Shown here piece after piece: positions 44,404 through 52,979 of a stretch of 64,000 bases of DNA. Source of the DNA: an uncultured Aquimarina sp. (GTDB lineage Bacteria > Bacteroidota > Bacteroidia > Flavobacteriales > Flavobacteriaceae); NCBI RefSeq assembly GCF_947492405.1, contig NZ_CANLMP010000002.1, forward strand, positions 1,054,001-1,118,000, read 5' to 3'. Every line of letters starts with the position of its first letter. Position 1 is the first letter of the stretch. Both the position numbers and the translations under genes were made by a program. The notes under the pieces were generated by a model, which did not search any database, was not told the DNA's origin, and saw only the letters and a program-made list of their open reading frames with translations.

Positions 44404-45177
44404 TTACAAAAATCCTGCTCCTAAAGCAACAGAAATTAAAATCAACATAATAGCAACTACCACTTGTAGAAACTTTAAGGTAACTTTTTTTAATAATTTA
44501 TTACCTATAAATGCTCCTGCTATTGCAGATAGTGTGGCACATATTACCAGTGGAAGATTATCCGTAATTCCAGATTCGGAGACATTGGTCGCATACACGC
44601 TAAGACGAGTGAAATCTACAAAAGTAGACACCACCACTGCTGTTCCGATAAAAGCTTCTTTAGAAAGTCCTGCTTTGATCAAAAAAGCCGTTCGCAAAGC
44701 TCCCTGATTTCCAGAGAGCCCTCCAAAAAAACCACTTAAAGCACCTCCAAGTGGGAGTTTCTCTTTACCAAATTTTAATTTTGTTAAATATGGAATCAAA
44801 TCCATAGAGGCAAAAATTATTAGTAAAATCGAAATAATAAATTTTACTGGGAACACTTCAAAGGTTTTAGAAAATAAACTATATGTAAAAAGTGGTTTGA
44901 TGTCAGGAATATTTACTAACACCCACGCTCCTGCAAAAGCAGCTATTACAGCAGGGATTCCAAACCGCAATAGAACGCTCTTATCTGCATTTTTTCCTAC
45001 TAAAAGTAGTTTGAAAACATTATTAAAAAAGTGCACTACACCTGTTAATGCAATAGCAATTTCAACAGGAAAGAAAATCATCAATACAGGCGTTAGGATA
45101 GTTCCTAAGCCAAATCCAGAAAAAAAAGTGAGTATGGAAACTAAAAACGCTACCGCCGAAATAATCACTATTTCCAT
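44404..45177 (-). CDS. TauE/SafE-family sulfite/organic anion exporter
   Basis: A 257-residue inner-membrane protein with about eight helices in two similar halves. Helix 1 is followed by FFSGFGLGTILTPVL, and the second half has GGALSGFFGGLSGNQGALRTAFL; both match the TauE/SafE repeat. Members move sulfite, sulfoacetate or other anions; the substrate is unknown here. It is the last gene of the leftward envelope cluster, 6 bases after envC. Confidence 0.9.
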   Translation of the reverse strand: MEIVIISAVAFLVSILTFFSGFGLGTILTPVLMIFFPVEIAIALTGVVHFFNNVFKLLLVGKNADKSVLLRFGIPAVIAAFAGAWVLVNIPDIKPLFTYSLFSKTFEVFPVKFIISILLIIFASMDLIPYLTKLKFGKEKLPLGGALSGFFGGLSGNQGALRTAFLIKAGLSKEAFIGTAVVVSTFVDFTRLSVYATNVSESGITDNLPLVICATLSAIAGAFIGNKLLKKVTLKFLQVVVAIMLILISVALGAGFL

Positions 45178-45183
45178 GATCTA

Positions 45184-46413
45184 TTACATTTTATAAATCC
45201 AAGATTGTGGGTTTAATTTCTTAGTGTCTTTAAAGATTAAAAATTTCATAATAGCACGACCCGTAGCAGGATTTATTCGCACTTCTCCGATACTTTGTTT
45301 CGTAGAAACTTTTTGACCCTCTTTTACTGAAATATTTTCCAGATTGTAATATACTGTAATATAATTACCATGTCTTACGTGAACAAGTCTTCCCGCTCCT
45401 TTCAATTTCTGAATAGCCATTACTTCTCCTTCAAAAATGGCTCTCGCTTTCTCTCCTGGCCTTGTTTCTAACTCCACTCCACTACTATTAATCTGTATAT
45501 TCGGTAATGTAGGATGCGGCTGACGCCCATATTTTCTTGTTAACTTACCTGTTCCGACTGGCCAAGGAAACTTTCCTTTATTAGATGTAAAATTATCTGC
45601 GAGTTTTTTATCCTCAGGAGTTAATGCAAAAGTTGTAGCAGAACCTTTTTTAGATGCTTTCTTTCCTGCCTTTTTATTCGCTTTTGCAATAGCTTCACGA
45701 ATTAACTTATCTATAGCTTTATCGAGCGCACTGGCTTGTTCCTGTTTTTTCTTGATTTCCTTTTTATAGGTGCCTTCTTTTTTACGAATAGATGCCATTA
45801 AGGCTTGCTGCTGCTTTTTCTCTTCTTTTAATTGCTCCTGAGCTTCTCGATTCTCTTCTACAAGCAATTGCTTGTTTTTTTTCCTCTCTAGTAAACCTTT
45901 ATTTAGCTTCTGAAGCTCTTCTGCACGTGTTTGTATTTGATCCGCTTGTTCTTTTCGATGCTCGTTGTACTGCTTCATATATTGAAGTCGTTTATAAGCT
46001 TGAGTAAAATCCGTAGAAGATAACAAGAACATAATCTTGCTTTGTTGTGATTTGCTTTTATAAGATTTAACAATCATTCTGGCATAATCCTCTTTTAAGA
46101 CTTTTAACTCTTCACGATACGAACCCATCTTTTTAAGGTTAGTATTAATCTCTCTTGTCAACAAATTTGCTTGCTGATTCGTAATCTTTATAAGATTTTG
46201 TCTGGTACTTATTTGAGAATTTAGCGTTTCTACTTCATCGAGTACAGAACGTTGTTTAAGTTTGGTATCCGCGAGTAATGATCTCATTTGCTCAATCTGT
46301 TCTTTAAGGCGACGACGTTGCTCCTCCAACTGCTGTTGTTTTGCGCTCTGAGAAAATGATGGAATACCAATTAATAGCATTCCGAATATGTATATAATTT
46401 TTTTCAGCTTCAT
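45184..46413 (-). CDS. EnvC-like murein hydrolase activator with degenerate LytM domain
   Basis: A 409-residue exported protein. The signal peptide (GMLLIGIPSFSQS) is followed by a long coiled coil from about 25 to 245, then a LytM/M23 domain (about 285-409). The zinc-site motif H-x-H near the end is replaced (RAIMKFLIF where PHLHFEI is usual), and the first histidine motif is also lost. It should therefore not cut peptidoglycan but activate amidases at division, as EnvC does. Its ATG overlaps the DUF4292 stop in ATGA. Confidence 0.9.
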   Translation of the reverse strand: MKLKKIIYIFGMLLIGIPSFSQSAKQQQLEEQRRRLKEQIEQMRSLLADTKLKQRSVLDEVETLNSQISTRQNLIKITNQQANLLTREINTNLKKMGSYREELKVLKEDYARMIVKSYKSKSQQSKIMFLLSSTDFTQAYKRLQYMKQYNEHRKEQADQIQTRAEELQKLNKGLLERKKNKQLLVEENREAQEQLKEEKKQQQALMASIRKKEGTYKKEIKKKQEQASALDKAIDKLIREAIAKANKKAGKKASKKGSATTFALTPEDKKLADNFTSNKGKFPWPVGTGKLTRKYGRQPHPTLPNIQINSSGVELETRPGEKARAIFEGEVMAIQKLKGAGRLVHVRHGNYITVYYNLENISVKEGQKVSTKQSIGEVRINPATGRAIMKFLIFKDTKKLNPQSWIYKM

Positions 46414-47183
46414 TCTATAGTCACTTGCACGTATCCTGGTGGTATTTTAAACGGAAAACTTACCCTGGCATTGTAATCTACACTACGATAATCTATCATT
46501 ATGGTAGTTTTGGCTATTCCTTCTGAAGCTATAATACTTATTTCTTTTGGAAAATCTTGATTTCCAACTTTCTGATAACCATTATAATTAATGAGTAGAT
46601 TTCTATTTTCTATAGGTTGTTTTAGCTGCTGGGAAAATATTTTAAAACTATCAGGGTTCAACACAAATAATCGTTCGAATAGTTCGAGTTCTTTTTTAGG
46701 ACTAAGTCTGTATTTTTGGTTTTCTATAGATGATACATATTTTTCATCTTTAAGGTTGAATAATGACTGGCCTAGCAATAACTGTTGTACTTTTTCAAAA
46801 TCCAAGTCAGTTCCGAGCCATTCACTAAGTAACTTAAAATCCCCTTCGAAATAAGTATTATTAATCTTTTCGTAATAGCTTACTTTTTCTGGTGTAATTA
46901 GTGCTTTTGCTAAGGTAATTCCTAGTAATTTGGCGCTTACCCATATTTTCTTATCTTTTTCTAAGCGTAACGTTACATTTGGGCTAAATGATTGTTTACC
47001 ATCATCATATCGTACTTTTACTTTAGCATTGATCGTGGTAAAGTTAAAAGTCTTATTATAGTGATTTGCTACAATTTTTTCTGTCCTTAGTTTTTTAATT
47101 GTAACTCCAGAAATTGCCTTAGTACTTTTACAAGATTGTAGTATAACTAGCAAAAAACATAATAGATAAAATATTCTACTCAT
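46410..47183 (-). CDS. DUF4292 lipoprotein
   Basis: A 257-residue precursor with signal LLCFLLVILQSC, a lipobox. The mature beta-rich body (FNFTTINAKVKVRYDDGKQS, VTLRLEKDKKIWVSAKLLGI) matches DUF4292, which resembles LolB/LolA-type folds. A role in outer-membrane lipoprotein or lipid handling is possible but unproven. It stands between the TPR gene and envC in a conserved flavobacterial order. Confidence 0.88.
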   Translation of the reverse strand: MSRIFYLLCFLLVILQSCKSTKAISGVTIKKLRTEKIVANHYNKTFNFTTINAKVKVRYDDGKQSFSPNVTLRLEKDKKIWVSAKLLGITLAKALITPEKVSYYEKINNTYFEGDFKLLSEWLGTDLDFEKVQQLLLGQSLFNLKDEKYVSSIENQKYRLSPKKELELFERLFVLNPDSFKIFSQQLKQPIENRNLLINYNGYQKVGNQDFPKEISIIASEGIAKTTIMIDYRSVDYNARVSFPFKIPPGYVQVTIE

Positions 47184-47189
47184 TACCTT

Positions 47190-48566
47190 TTATGATTTTT
47201 TTTTAAGTTGAAAGGATCTTTCTTTATATTCAGAAGCCTTTACTTCATTTCCCATTTTTAGATATGCTTGACCAATTTGATCATAGAAATCTGATTCCAT
47301 CTTAAGATCATCAATGATATAATCCATACCAATACTTAAGATATCTATAGCTTCTTCATAATTATTTAGGTTAATTAAAGAAACTCCACTAACCAAATAC
47401 AAAATTGGCTGAGAAGGATACATTTCTATAGCTAGTTCGCTTCCTACTTTTGCTTTTTCGTACCTCTTCAAATCGAGCTGTAGCAACAACATCTTTCTTA
47501 GAATTCCAAAATTATTGGCATTATCCTTAATTCCTCTTTCATAATAATTAAGTGCCAGCTCTTTTTTATCTTTTCCATAGAAATAATTACCTATTTCTGT
47601 AAACACTTTACTGCCACCTGAGTCTTCAGAAAATACTTTTGTTACTTCGATAAGTTGGGGTTCGTAAGTTGGATTTTCACTTACAAATGTCAAGAAGTCG
47701 TTAATGATTTTATATTTAGATTCCTCATCAATCTCATCACTTGATAACACTATCTTCATCGACTTAATAGCTTCTTTTGGCATATTATCATCCAAGTAGA
47801 ATTTATACAACGCTAAATGGGCTAATTTTGATTTTGGTCTTTGTTCAAGAAGAACTTGAGCTGTTCCAAAAGCTTTTTCAACTTGATTATCTTGACTATA
47901 CAAATAAATCAGATTTAGATAGTTTTGTTCTTCCTTCGGGTTTTCTGCTATTTTTTCTTGTAACTTGGTGATCTGAGAATTAGGGTTACTAATTTTTAGG
48001 GCAATTTTTTTTCTTAATTTATCCCTGTACGAATCTATACCCAGCTCTTCTATTAGTTCATCTACAATCTTAAGTGCATCATCATATCTTTCTTCCAGAA
48101 AATAGAGATTAGCTAATTGTTCTTTATACCTACTATCAAATGCTACAAGCTTTTCCACCACTGCTACAGACTCCGTATACTTTCTTTCCTTAAAATATAC
48201 TTCGAATAATAGTTCTAGAACATATCTATTATTTGGTTTTTCTTCTAAAACTTTTTTAAAATTGATCGTAGCCTGATCATATTTTTTTAGATCCAAATAA
48301 TTCTTCCCCAGCTCATAATATAATGCAATAGGTTTTGGGTTTACAGAAATACACTTTTCCAGCGCATCGATTGCCTTATCATAGTTAGTAATGGCCCGTT
48401 GTTTTAATGCCTCAAAGAAACTTTCTCGAAATTCATCAGACACATCACCAAGGTCATCCAAGATCTCTATTTTTTTAAGAGATTCTGGTTCCTGAGAAAA
48501 GACCATGTTTACAGCTCCTCCCATAAAGACCATAAAAATTATAATATGTCGCCAATATTTAGTCAT
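47190..48566 (-). CDS. exported tetratricopeptide-repeat protein
   Basis: A 458-residue protein with an N-terminal signal (IIIFMVFMGGAVNMVFSQ) and about nine TPR units, for example ALYYELGKNYLDLKKYDQATINFKKVLEEKP. It offers a protein-binding scaffold in the periplasm. The neighbours (DUF4292 6 bases downstream, sugar nucleotidyltransferase upstream) suggest a role in envelope assembly. Confidence 0.9.
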   Translation of the reverse strand: MTKYWRHIIIFMVFMGGAVNMVFSQEPESLKKIEILDDLGDVSDEFRESFFEALKQRAITNYDKAIDALEKCISVNPKPIALYYELGKNYLDLKKYDQATINFKKVLEEKPNNRYVLELLFEVYFKERKYTESVAVVEKLVAFDSRYKEQLANLYFLEERYDDALKIVDELIEELGIDSYRDKLRKKIALKISNPNSQITKLQEKIAENPKEEQNYLNLIYLYSQDNQVEKAFGTAQVLLEQRPKSKLAHLALYKFYLDDNMPKEAIKSMKIVLSSDEIDEESKYKIINDFLTFVSENPTYEPQLIEVTKVFSEDSGGSKVFTEIGNYFYGKDKKELALNYYERGIKDNANNFGILRKMLLLQLDLKRYEKAKVGSELAIEMYPSQPILYLVSGVSLINLNNYEEAIDILSIGMDYIIDDLKMESDFYDQIGQAYLKMGNEVKASEYKERSFQLKKKS

Positions 48567-48598
48567 ACAATTTTTTCAAAAGCAATATAAATCACAAA

Positions 48599-49615
48599 TT
48601 ATTCCAACGTAGAATAGTCACCAATACTAATCGTCGTGTACTTTCCATCGTAATACACATGATTGCCGATCATAGCATTGTCTAAGTTAGCATTTTTTAT
48701 GACAGTTTGGTTCTGTATTAAACTATTTTTAATATCACTATCCTCTATATTACAATCATCTCCAATTGACACGTTAGGTCCAACTGATCCATTCTTAATA
48801 GTCACTCCTTTTCCTATTCTACAAGGAGGGATAATGGTTGCACTTTCTAATACAACATCATCACTGATCAATTTTTCTCCATCTTTTTCTAAAAAACCTA
48901 GCATTCTAGTATTGGTCTCTACGGTTACATTTTTGTTTCCACAGTCCATCCACTCTTCTACCTGACCAGTAACAAATGTTTTACCATCTGCCATCATTCT
49001 TTTGATACCATCATTAATTTGGTATTCTCCTCCATTAATAATATTATTATCTAAAACATGTTGCAATTCATTTTTTAACACTGCAATGTCCTTAAAATAA
49101 TAGATTCCTATCACTGCTAGATCAGAAACAAACTCTTTTGGTTTTTCAACTAATTCTACAATTTCCTTTTCATCATTAAGCTTTACTACTCCATAAGCTT
49201 CTGGTTGGTCAACTTGTTTTACCCAAATAACAGAATCTGCATCTTTATCTAAATTAAAATCAGCTCTAATCAACGTATCTGCATAGGCTACAACAGCTGG
49301 TCCTGATAATGAGTCTTTAGCACACATAATCGCGTGACCTGTTCCTAATGGTTGATCTTGTCTATAAATGGAAGCTTTAGCACCAAGCTCTTCTGCAAGT
49401 GCTGTTAAACTTTCTACAACATCATCCCCAAAAAATGCAGGATCTCCTAATATAAAAGCAATTTCATCTATTGGTTCTCCTAAAACTTTTGCTATATCAG
49501 AAACTAAACGATGAACAATTGGTTTTCCTGCTACAGGAATTAAAGGTTTAGGAACCGTAAGTGTATGAGGCCTTAATCGAGAACCTCTTCCTGCCATTGG
49601 TACGATGATTTTCAT
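48599..49615 (-). CDS. sugar-phosphate nucleotidyltransferase with left-handed beta-helix tail
   Basis: A 338-residue cytosolic enzyme. The nucleotide loop VPMAGRGSRLRPHTLTVPKP fits G-x-G-x-R-x-R-P-x-T...K-P, and EWMDCGNKN is the later sugar site. The last 90 residues have hexapeptide repeats (IGKGVTIKNGSVGPNVSIG). The family makes dTDP-glucose, UDP-glucose or GDP-mannose; which one is not clear. It lies between dut and the TPR gene. Confidence 0.9.
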   Translation of the reverse strand: MKIIVPMAGRGSRLRPHTLTVPKPLIPVAGKPIVHRLVSDIAKVLGEPIDEIAFILGDPAFFGDDVVESLTALAEELGAKASIYRQDQPLGTGHAIMCAKDSLSGPAVVAYADTLIRADFNLDKDADSVIWVKQVDQPEAYGVVKLNDEKEIVELVEKPKEFVSDLAVIGIYYFKDIAVLKNELQHVLDNNIINGGEYQINDGIKRMMADGKTFVTGQVEEWMDCGNKNVTVETNTRMLGFLEKDGEKLISDDVVLESATIIPPCRIGKGVTIKNGSVGPNVSIGDDCNIEDSDIKNSLIQNQTVIKNANLDNAMIGNHVYYDGKYTTISIGDYSTLE

Positions 49616-49643
49616 TCTTTATATTATTTTTTTGATTGGTTGA

Positions 49644-50078
49644 TTATTTAACTCCTGTACTTCCGAAGCCGCCTGCTCCTCTTAAGGTTTCAGAAAGTTC
49701 CGCTACCTCTTTCCATTCGGCTCTTTCATGTTTAGCAATTACTAACTGCGCGACTCTTTCTCCATTTTCTATTACAAAATCATCATTAGAAAGATTCACT
49801 AAAATAACTCCAATTTCTCCTCTATAATCTGCATCTATAGTTCCTGGAGCATTCAATACTGTAATTCCCTTCTTAGCAGCTAATCCGCTTCGTGGGCGCA
49901 CTTGTGCTTCATACCCGACTGGTAACTCAATAAACAGCCCAGTTTTAACGATTGTTCTCTCTAAAGGTTTTAGTGTTATCGATTCGCTTATATTTGCTCT
50001 TAAATCCATTCCGGCAGAAGCGATCGTTTCATAATGTGGTAATTCGTGCGACGACTTGTTAATGATATTTATCTGCAT
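49644..50078 (-). CDS. dut: dUTP diphosphatase
   Basis: Hydrolyses dUTP to dUMP and pyrophosphate, keeping uracil out of DNA. The 144-residue trimer-type enzyme has all five motifs: [44 protein letters not shown] and [10 protein letters not shown]. It lies 28 bases before the nucleotidyltransferase in the leftward cluster. Confidence 0.97.
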   Translation of the reverse strand: MQINIINKSSHELPHYETIASAGMDLRANISESITLKPLERTIVKTGLFIELPVGYEAQVRPRSGLAAKKGITVLNAPGTIDADYRGEIGVILVNLSNDDFVIENGERVAQLVIAKHERAEWKEVAELSETLRGAGGFGSTGVK

Positions 50079-50127
50079 ATTTTTTTATATAAATCACTAT
50101 CATCTCTCGACTTGAGAAGACAGAAAA

Positions 50128-51582
50128 TTATCTTTTTAATAGTTGTTTTAATTCCTTTTTTTCTGAAGCATACAAAATTACTAAAAACACTAGTAATAAG
50201 GGGATAGAAATCATATAATTACTATCAAATATGTAAAACGAAATGATTGAAAAACCAATCGATAATGCTAAATACATTCCTATTTTTTTCAGATCGTATG
50301 GAATTGGATAATATTTCCTTCCTAAATACCACGATAGTATCATCATAGAACCATATGCTGCCAAAGTAGCTATAGCAGAACCTACATAGGTATATTCTGG
50401 AATGAGTAGAAAGTTAAAAAGTAGTGTTATTATTCCTCCTATTAACGAAATATATGCTCCAAACTTTGTTCTATCCGTAACCTTATACCATACTGATAGA
50501 TTATGATAAATCCCTAAACAGAAGTTCGCCAATAAAATAATAGGCACCACAATCATTGCTTCCCAATATTCTGGTTTCTTAATCATGAATTCCTTTAATA
50601 AATCCGAAAAGGTAATGACTCCCACCAGAATAAAAGAGCCCAAAACAACAAAATATTTAGTAATAATTGCGTACGTTTTTGGGGCATTTTTATCTTTGGC
50701 ATGGCTAAAAAAGAAAGGCTCAATCCCCATTCGAAATGCAGTAGCAAATAAGGTCATAAATAAAGCCAATTTATAACATGCTGAATATGCTCCAGAATCA
50801 AACAACCCTTTCTCTTCTCCTAGCATCCATTCTAAAAGAATTTTATCAAAATGTTCATTGATAGCAAATGCAAGGCCTGAAATTAAAATAGGAGTTCCAT
50901 AAAAAATCATTTTACCCCAAAGTTCTTTATCAAATTGATACTTTATTCTAAAATAAAAGGGTAACATCAAAAACAATGTAACTCCACTAGCTATAGCGTT
51001 TGCAATGAAAATATATTGAACCTGAAAATCTTCTTTATATATTGTCTGAAGCCACTCTATGTTTTCTGACCATTTTTCTAAAAAAATTAAAAAAAAGATA
51101 TTAAGTAACGTATAAATTACAACATTGATAATTTTAACTACAGAATAACGAATAGGTCTCTCTTGCGCTCTTAAACTAGCAAAAGGGATAATTACTAAAG
51201 CATCTAATGCAAGAATTGAAATTACATACGTTAAAAACTCTTTTTCAATATCTAAAAAAACAGCTATTACATCTCGAAAAAGAAATGCTGTTATTAGAAA
51301 TAACAATGTCGAAAACATAATTGAAATTGCGGATGTACTCGAGACTTTATTTTTAAACTTATCAATGTTTAAAAACCTGAAGAAAGCGGTCTCCATTCCA
51401 TATGCCAACAACACATTAAATACGATAATCCATGAAAACAAAATTGTCACTCTACCGTATGATATCGGACCATCTAGGTATTTTGTGTGAACTATAACTA
51501 AAAGAAATGACAACATGCGTGGTAGCACTGTTGCCATTCCGTATATAAATGTTTGTTTAAAAAGTTTTTGAAAAATTCCCAA
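50128..51582 (-). CDS. oligosaccharide flippase (Wzx/MviN-like polysaccharide exporter)
   Basis: A 484-residue inner-membrane protein with about fourteen helices. MLSFLLVIVHTKYLDGPISYGR at the front and FGAYISLIGGIITLLFNFLLIP further on match the polysaccharide-biosynthesis flippase family. It probably moves lipid-linked oligosaccharide across the inner membrane. It is 49 bases upstream of dut. Confidence 0.9.
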   Translation of the reverse strand: MGIFQKLFKQTFIYGMATVLPRMLSFLLVIVHTKYLDGPISYGRVTILFSWIIVFNVLLAYGMETAFFRFLNIDKFKNKVSSTSAISIMFSTLLFLITAFLFRDVIAVFLDIEKEFLTYVISILALDALVIIPFASLRAQERPIRYSVVKIINVVIYTLLNIFFLIFLEKWSENIEWLQTIYKEDFQVQYIFIANAIASGVTLFLMLPFYFRIKYQFDKELWGKMIFYGTPILISGLAFAINEHFDKILLEWMLGEEKGLFDSGAYSACYKLALFMTLFATAFRMGIEPFFFSHAKDKNAPKTYAIITKYFVVLGSFILVGVITFSDLLKEFMIKKPEYWEAMIVVPIILLANFCLGIYHNLSVWYKVTDRTKFGAYISLIGGIITLLFNFLLIPEYTYVGSAIATLAAYGSMMILSWYLGRKYYPIPYDLKKIGMYLALSIGFSIISFYIFDSNYMISIPLLLVFLVILYASEKKELKQLLKR

Positions 51583-51616
51583 CTTCTATTTGATTGTGGC
51601 TTTAAAAATACAATTT

Positions 51617-52132
51617 TTATTGCCTTGGACGCATTGGATATGCTTTCAATTCCTTTTCTGGTAATTTATCAAGTTTAAAATATCCTTCTTTTCCGTTCTT
51701 GGAATATACAATTACACATTCTCCTTCTTTTATTTCGAATGGTATTTTTTCTTCAATTTCCGAAGCTTTATTGCCATATTCTTCCTTTGGGTCATCACTC
51801 ATAACAATATCCTTTCTAACCGTTCTTGGATCTGTATAACGCCCTACATAAACTGCTTCATTAGGCTTGCGTTTAAGCTTTACATTTTTCCCTTTGAAAT
51901 ATGCATTCTCTAACTGAACATCAGAAGTAGGGTCAACCGGTATATAAAGCATAAATCCTGCTCCTCCTCCTTCTATCCCAGAAACCCAATTCTGAAAATA
52001 AGGATCATTAAGTTGTACAGGAGCTGTTTTATCCATCTTTTGACTGGTTGCACATTGTGTAAAAGTGACTAAAATACTTAACAAACTAATTTTAGTAACT
52101 ACTGTCCAAATATTTATTCTTTTTCTTCCCAT
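51617..52132 (-). CDS. hypothetical lipoprotein, 171 aa
   Basis: The signal peptide ends LVTFTQC (lipobox). The mature protein has GGGAGFMLYIPVDPTSDVQL and VYVGRYTDPRTVRKDIVMSD. It looks conserved but its family is not one I can name. The ATG lies 19 bases inside the 3' end of the beta-barrel gene, so the two are translationally coupled. Confidence 0.75.
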   Translation of the reverse strand: MGRKRINIWTVVTKISLLSILVTFTQCATSQKMDKTAPVQLNDPYFQNWVSGIEGGGAGFMLYIPVDPTSDVQLENAYFKGKNVKLKRKPNEAVYVGRYTDPRTVRKDIVMSDDPKEEYGNKASEIEEKIPFEIKEGECVIVYSKNGKEGYFKLDKLPEKELKAYPMRPRQ

Positions 52133-52770
52133 TTTTTCTTTAAATGTTCGCGATATTTTTCTTTCATCTTCTTTATATCCCTAGTGTTAAAGACAAAGTT
52201 CATACCAAAATTAAATGCTACTCCGGAAAATAATTTAGTGTCATCGCCATTGGTAATATTTAATCCATACATATATGGAAGACCAAATTCTAATTCCAGA
52301 CATTTAGCAAATTTATAATTAATTCCTGCTCCAGCTGTTAACAACAACAACCCTCCGCTATTATCTTCAATAGCAATATCGGCAGGATCATTTGCCTCAT
52401 ATCGAATAGCACCGATTCCGACTCCGGATTCTAAGTAGAAACTAAATTTACCACTATTAATTGCATGTTTCCTAAAAGAAGGAATAAAACCGTATGCCTG
52501 CACTTCAACGTCTCTTCCGTTTTCTTGTTCTATATCTTGAGGAAATAAAACAAAAGCCGACGTATTGATAGCAAAACGTTCGGACACATAATAGGATAAA
52601 CTGGGTTTGGCTGCGATTCCACTATACCCATTACCAAAATCCATAAGCGGAACACCAGCGATCCCCATTTTTATATCACCCGCTTCATAAAGAGTTTCTG
52701 ATTCTTGGGCATTTAGGTTTGATACGAAAGTTGCGATAATAAATAGCGCAAAGAGTCTAATTGTTTTCAT
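52114..52770 (-). CDS. outer-membrane beta-barrel protein
   Basis: The start at ATG 52770 gives MKTIRLFALFIIATFVSNLNAQ, a good signal peptide, and 218 residues; a longer frame from 52839 would add a basic, non-signal tail. The mature part has alternating amphipathic strands (YYVSERFAINTSAFVLFPQ, GLLLLTAGAGINYKFAKCLE), as in OmpA-like eight-stranded barrels. Its end overlaps the following lipoprotein gene. It is the first gene of the leftward envelope cluster. Confidence 0.8.
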   Translation of the reverse strand: MKTIRLFALFIIATFVSNLNAQESETLYEAGDIKMGIAGVPLMDFGNGYSGIAAKPSLSYYVSERFAINTSAFVLFPQDIEQENGRDVEVQAYGFIPSFRKHAINSGKFSFYLESGVGIGAIRYEANDPADIAIEDNSGGLLLLTAGAGINYKFAKCLELEFGLPYMYGLNITNGDDTKLFSGVAFNFGMNFVFNTRDIKKMKEKYREHLKKKWEEKE

Positions 52771-52785
52771 TTTTCTTTTTTCCTT

Positions 52786-52793
52786 TAAAGATA
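52786..52793 (-). promoter_or_regulatory. possible -7 box of the envelope cluster
   Basis: The minus strand reads TATCTTTA, one base from TAnnTTTG, 15 bases before the beta-barrel ATG. It could drive the whole run to 44404, as gaps in that run are at most about 50 bases. Confidence 0.35.
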
Positions 52794-52826
52794 GAAAACG
52801 AAAATGTGCTTTATCATAAAAAAAAC

Positions 52827-52860
52827 AAAAAAACCTCATACATCAATGTGTATGAGGTTT
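52827..52860 (-). terminator. duplicated atp-operon terminator (copy A)
   Basis: AAACCTCATACA (52831-52842) pairs perfectly with TGTATGAGGTTT (52849-52860), followed on the minus strand by seven Ts counted from the stem end. It would end leftward transcription from the 52980-54938 lipoprotein gene before the envelope cluster. Confidence 0.85.
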
Positions 52861-52882
52861 ATATATAATTTTGAATATATTC

Positions 52883-52948
52883 TTAATTATTCAACGCTTC
52901 TGCTCCGCCAACGATCTCCAGGATTTCATTAGTAATAGAAGCTTGTCT
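52883..52948 (-). pseudogene. atpG 3' fragment (last 21 codons plus stop)
   Basis: The minus strand encodes RQASITNEILEIVGGAEALNN and a stop, identical in protein to the end of the intact atpG (55076-55936). All three base differences are synonymous (G, A and N codons). The frame has no start and stops matching at 52948. Synonymous-only change suggests both copies were once ends of working atpG genes, or that the duplication is recent. Confidence 0.92.
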
Positions 52949-52979
52949 AGTAAGTAAATTAAACAGTTTTTTGCTACAT

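Larger units (their letters stand above)
52824..52948 (-). repeat. copy A of the atpG 3'-end/terminator repeat
   Basis: These 125 bases align with 55016-55141 with three substitutions and one single-base indel (about 97% identity). The repeat covers the last 22 codons of atpG, the spacer, and the terminator hairpin. Homology stops abruptly at 52948 and, on the outer side, near the A-run at 52824. Confidence 0.95.
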
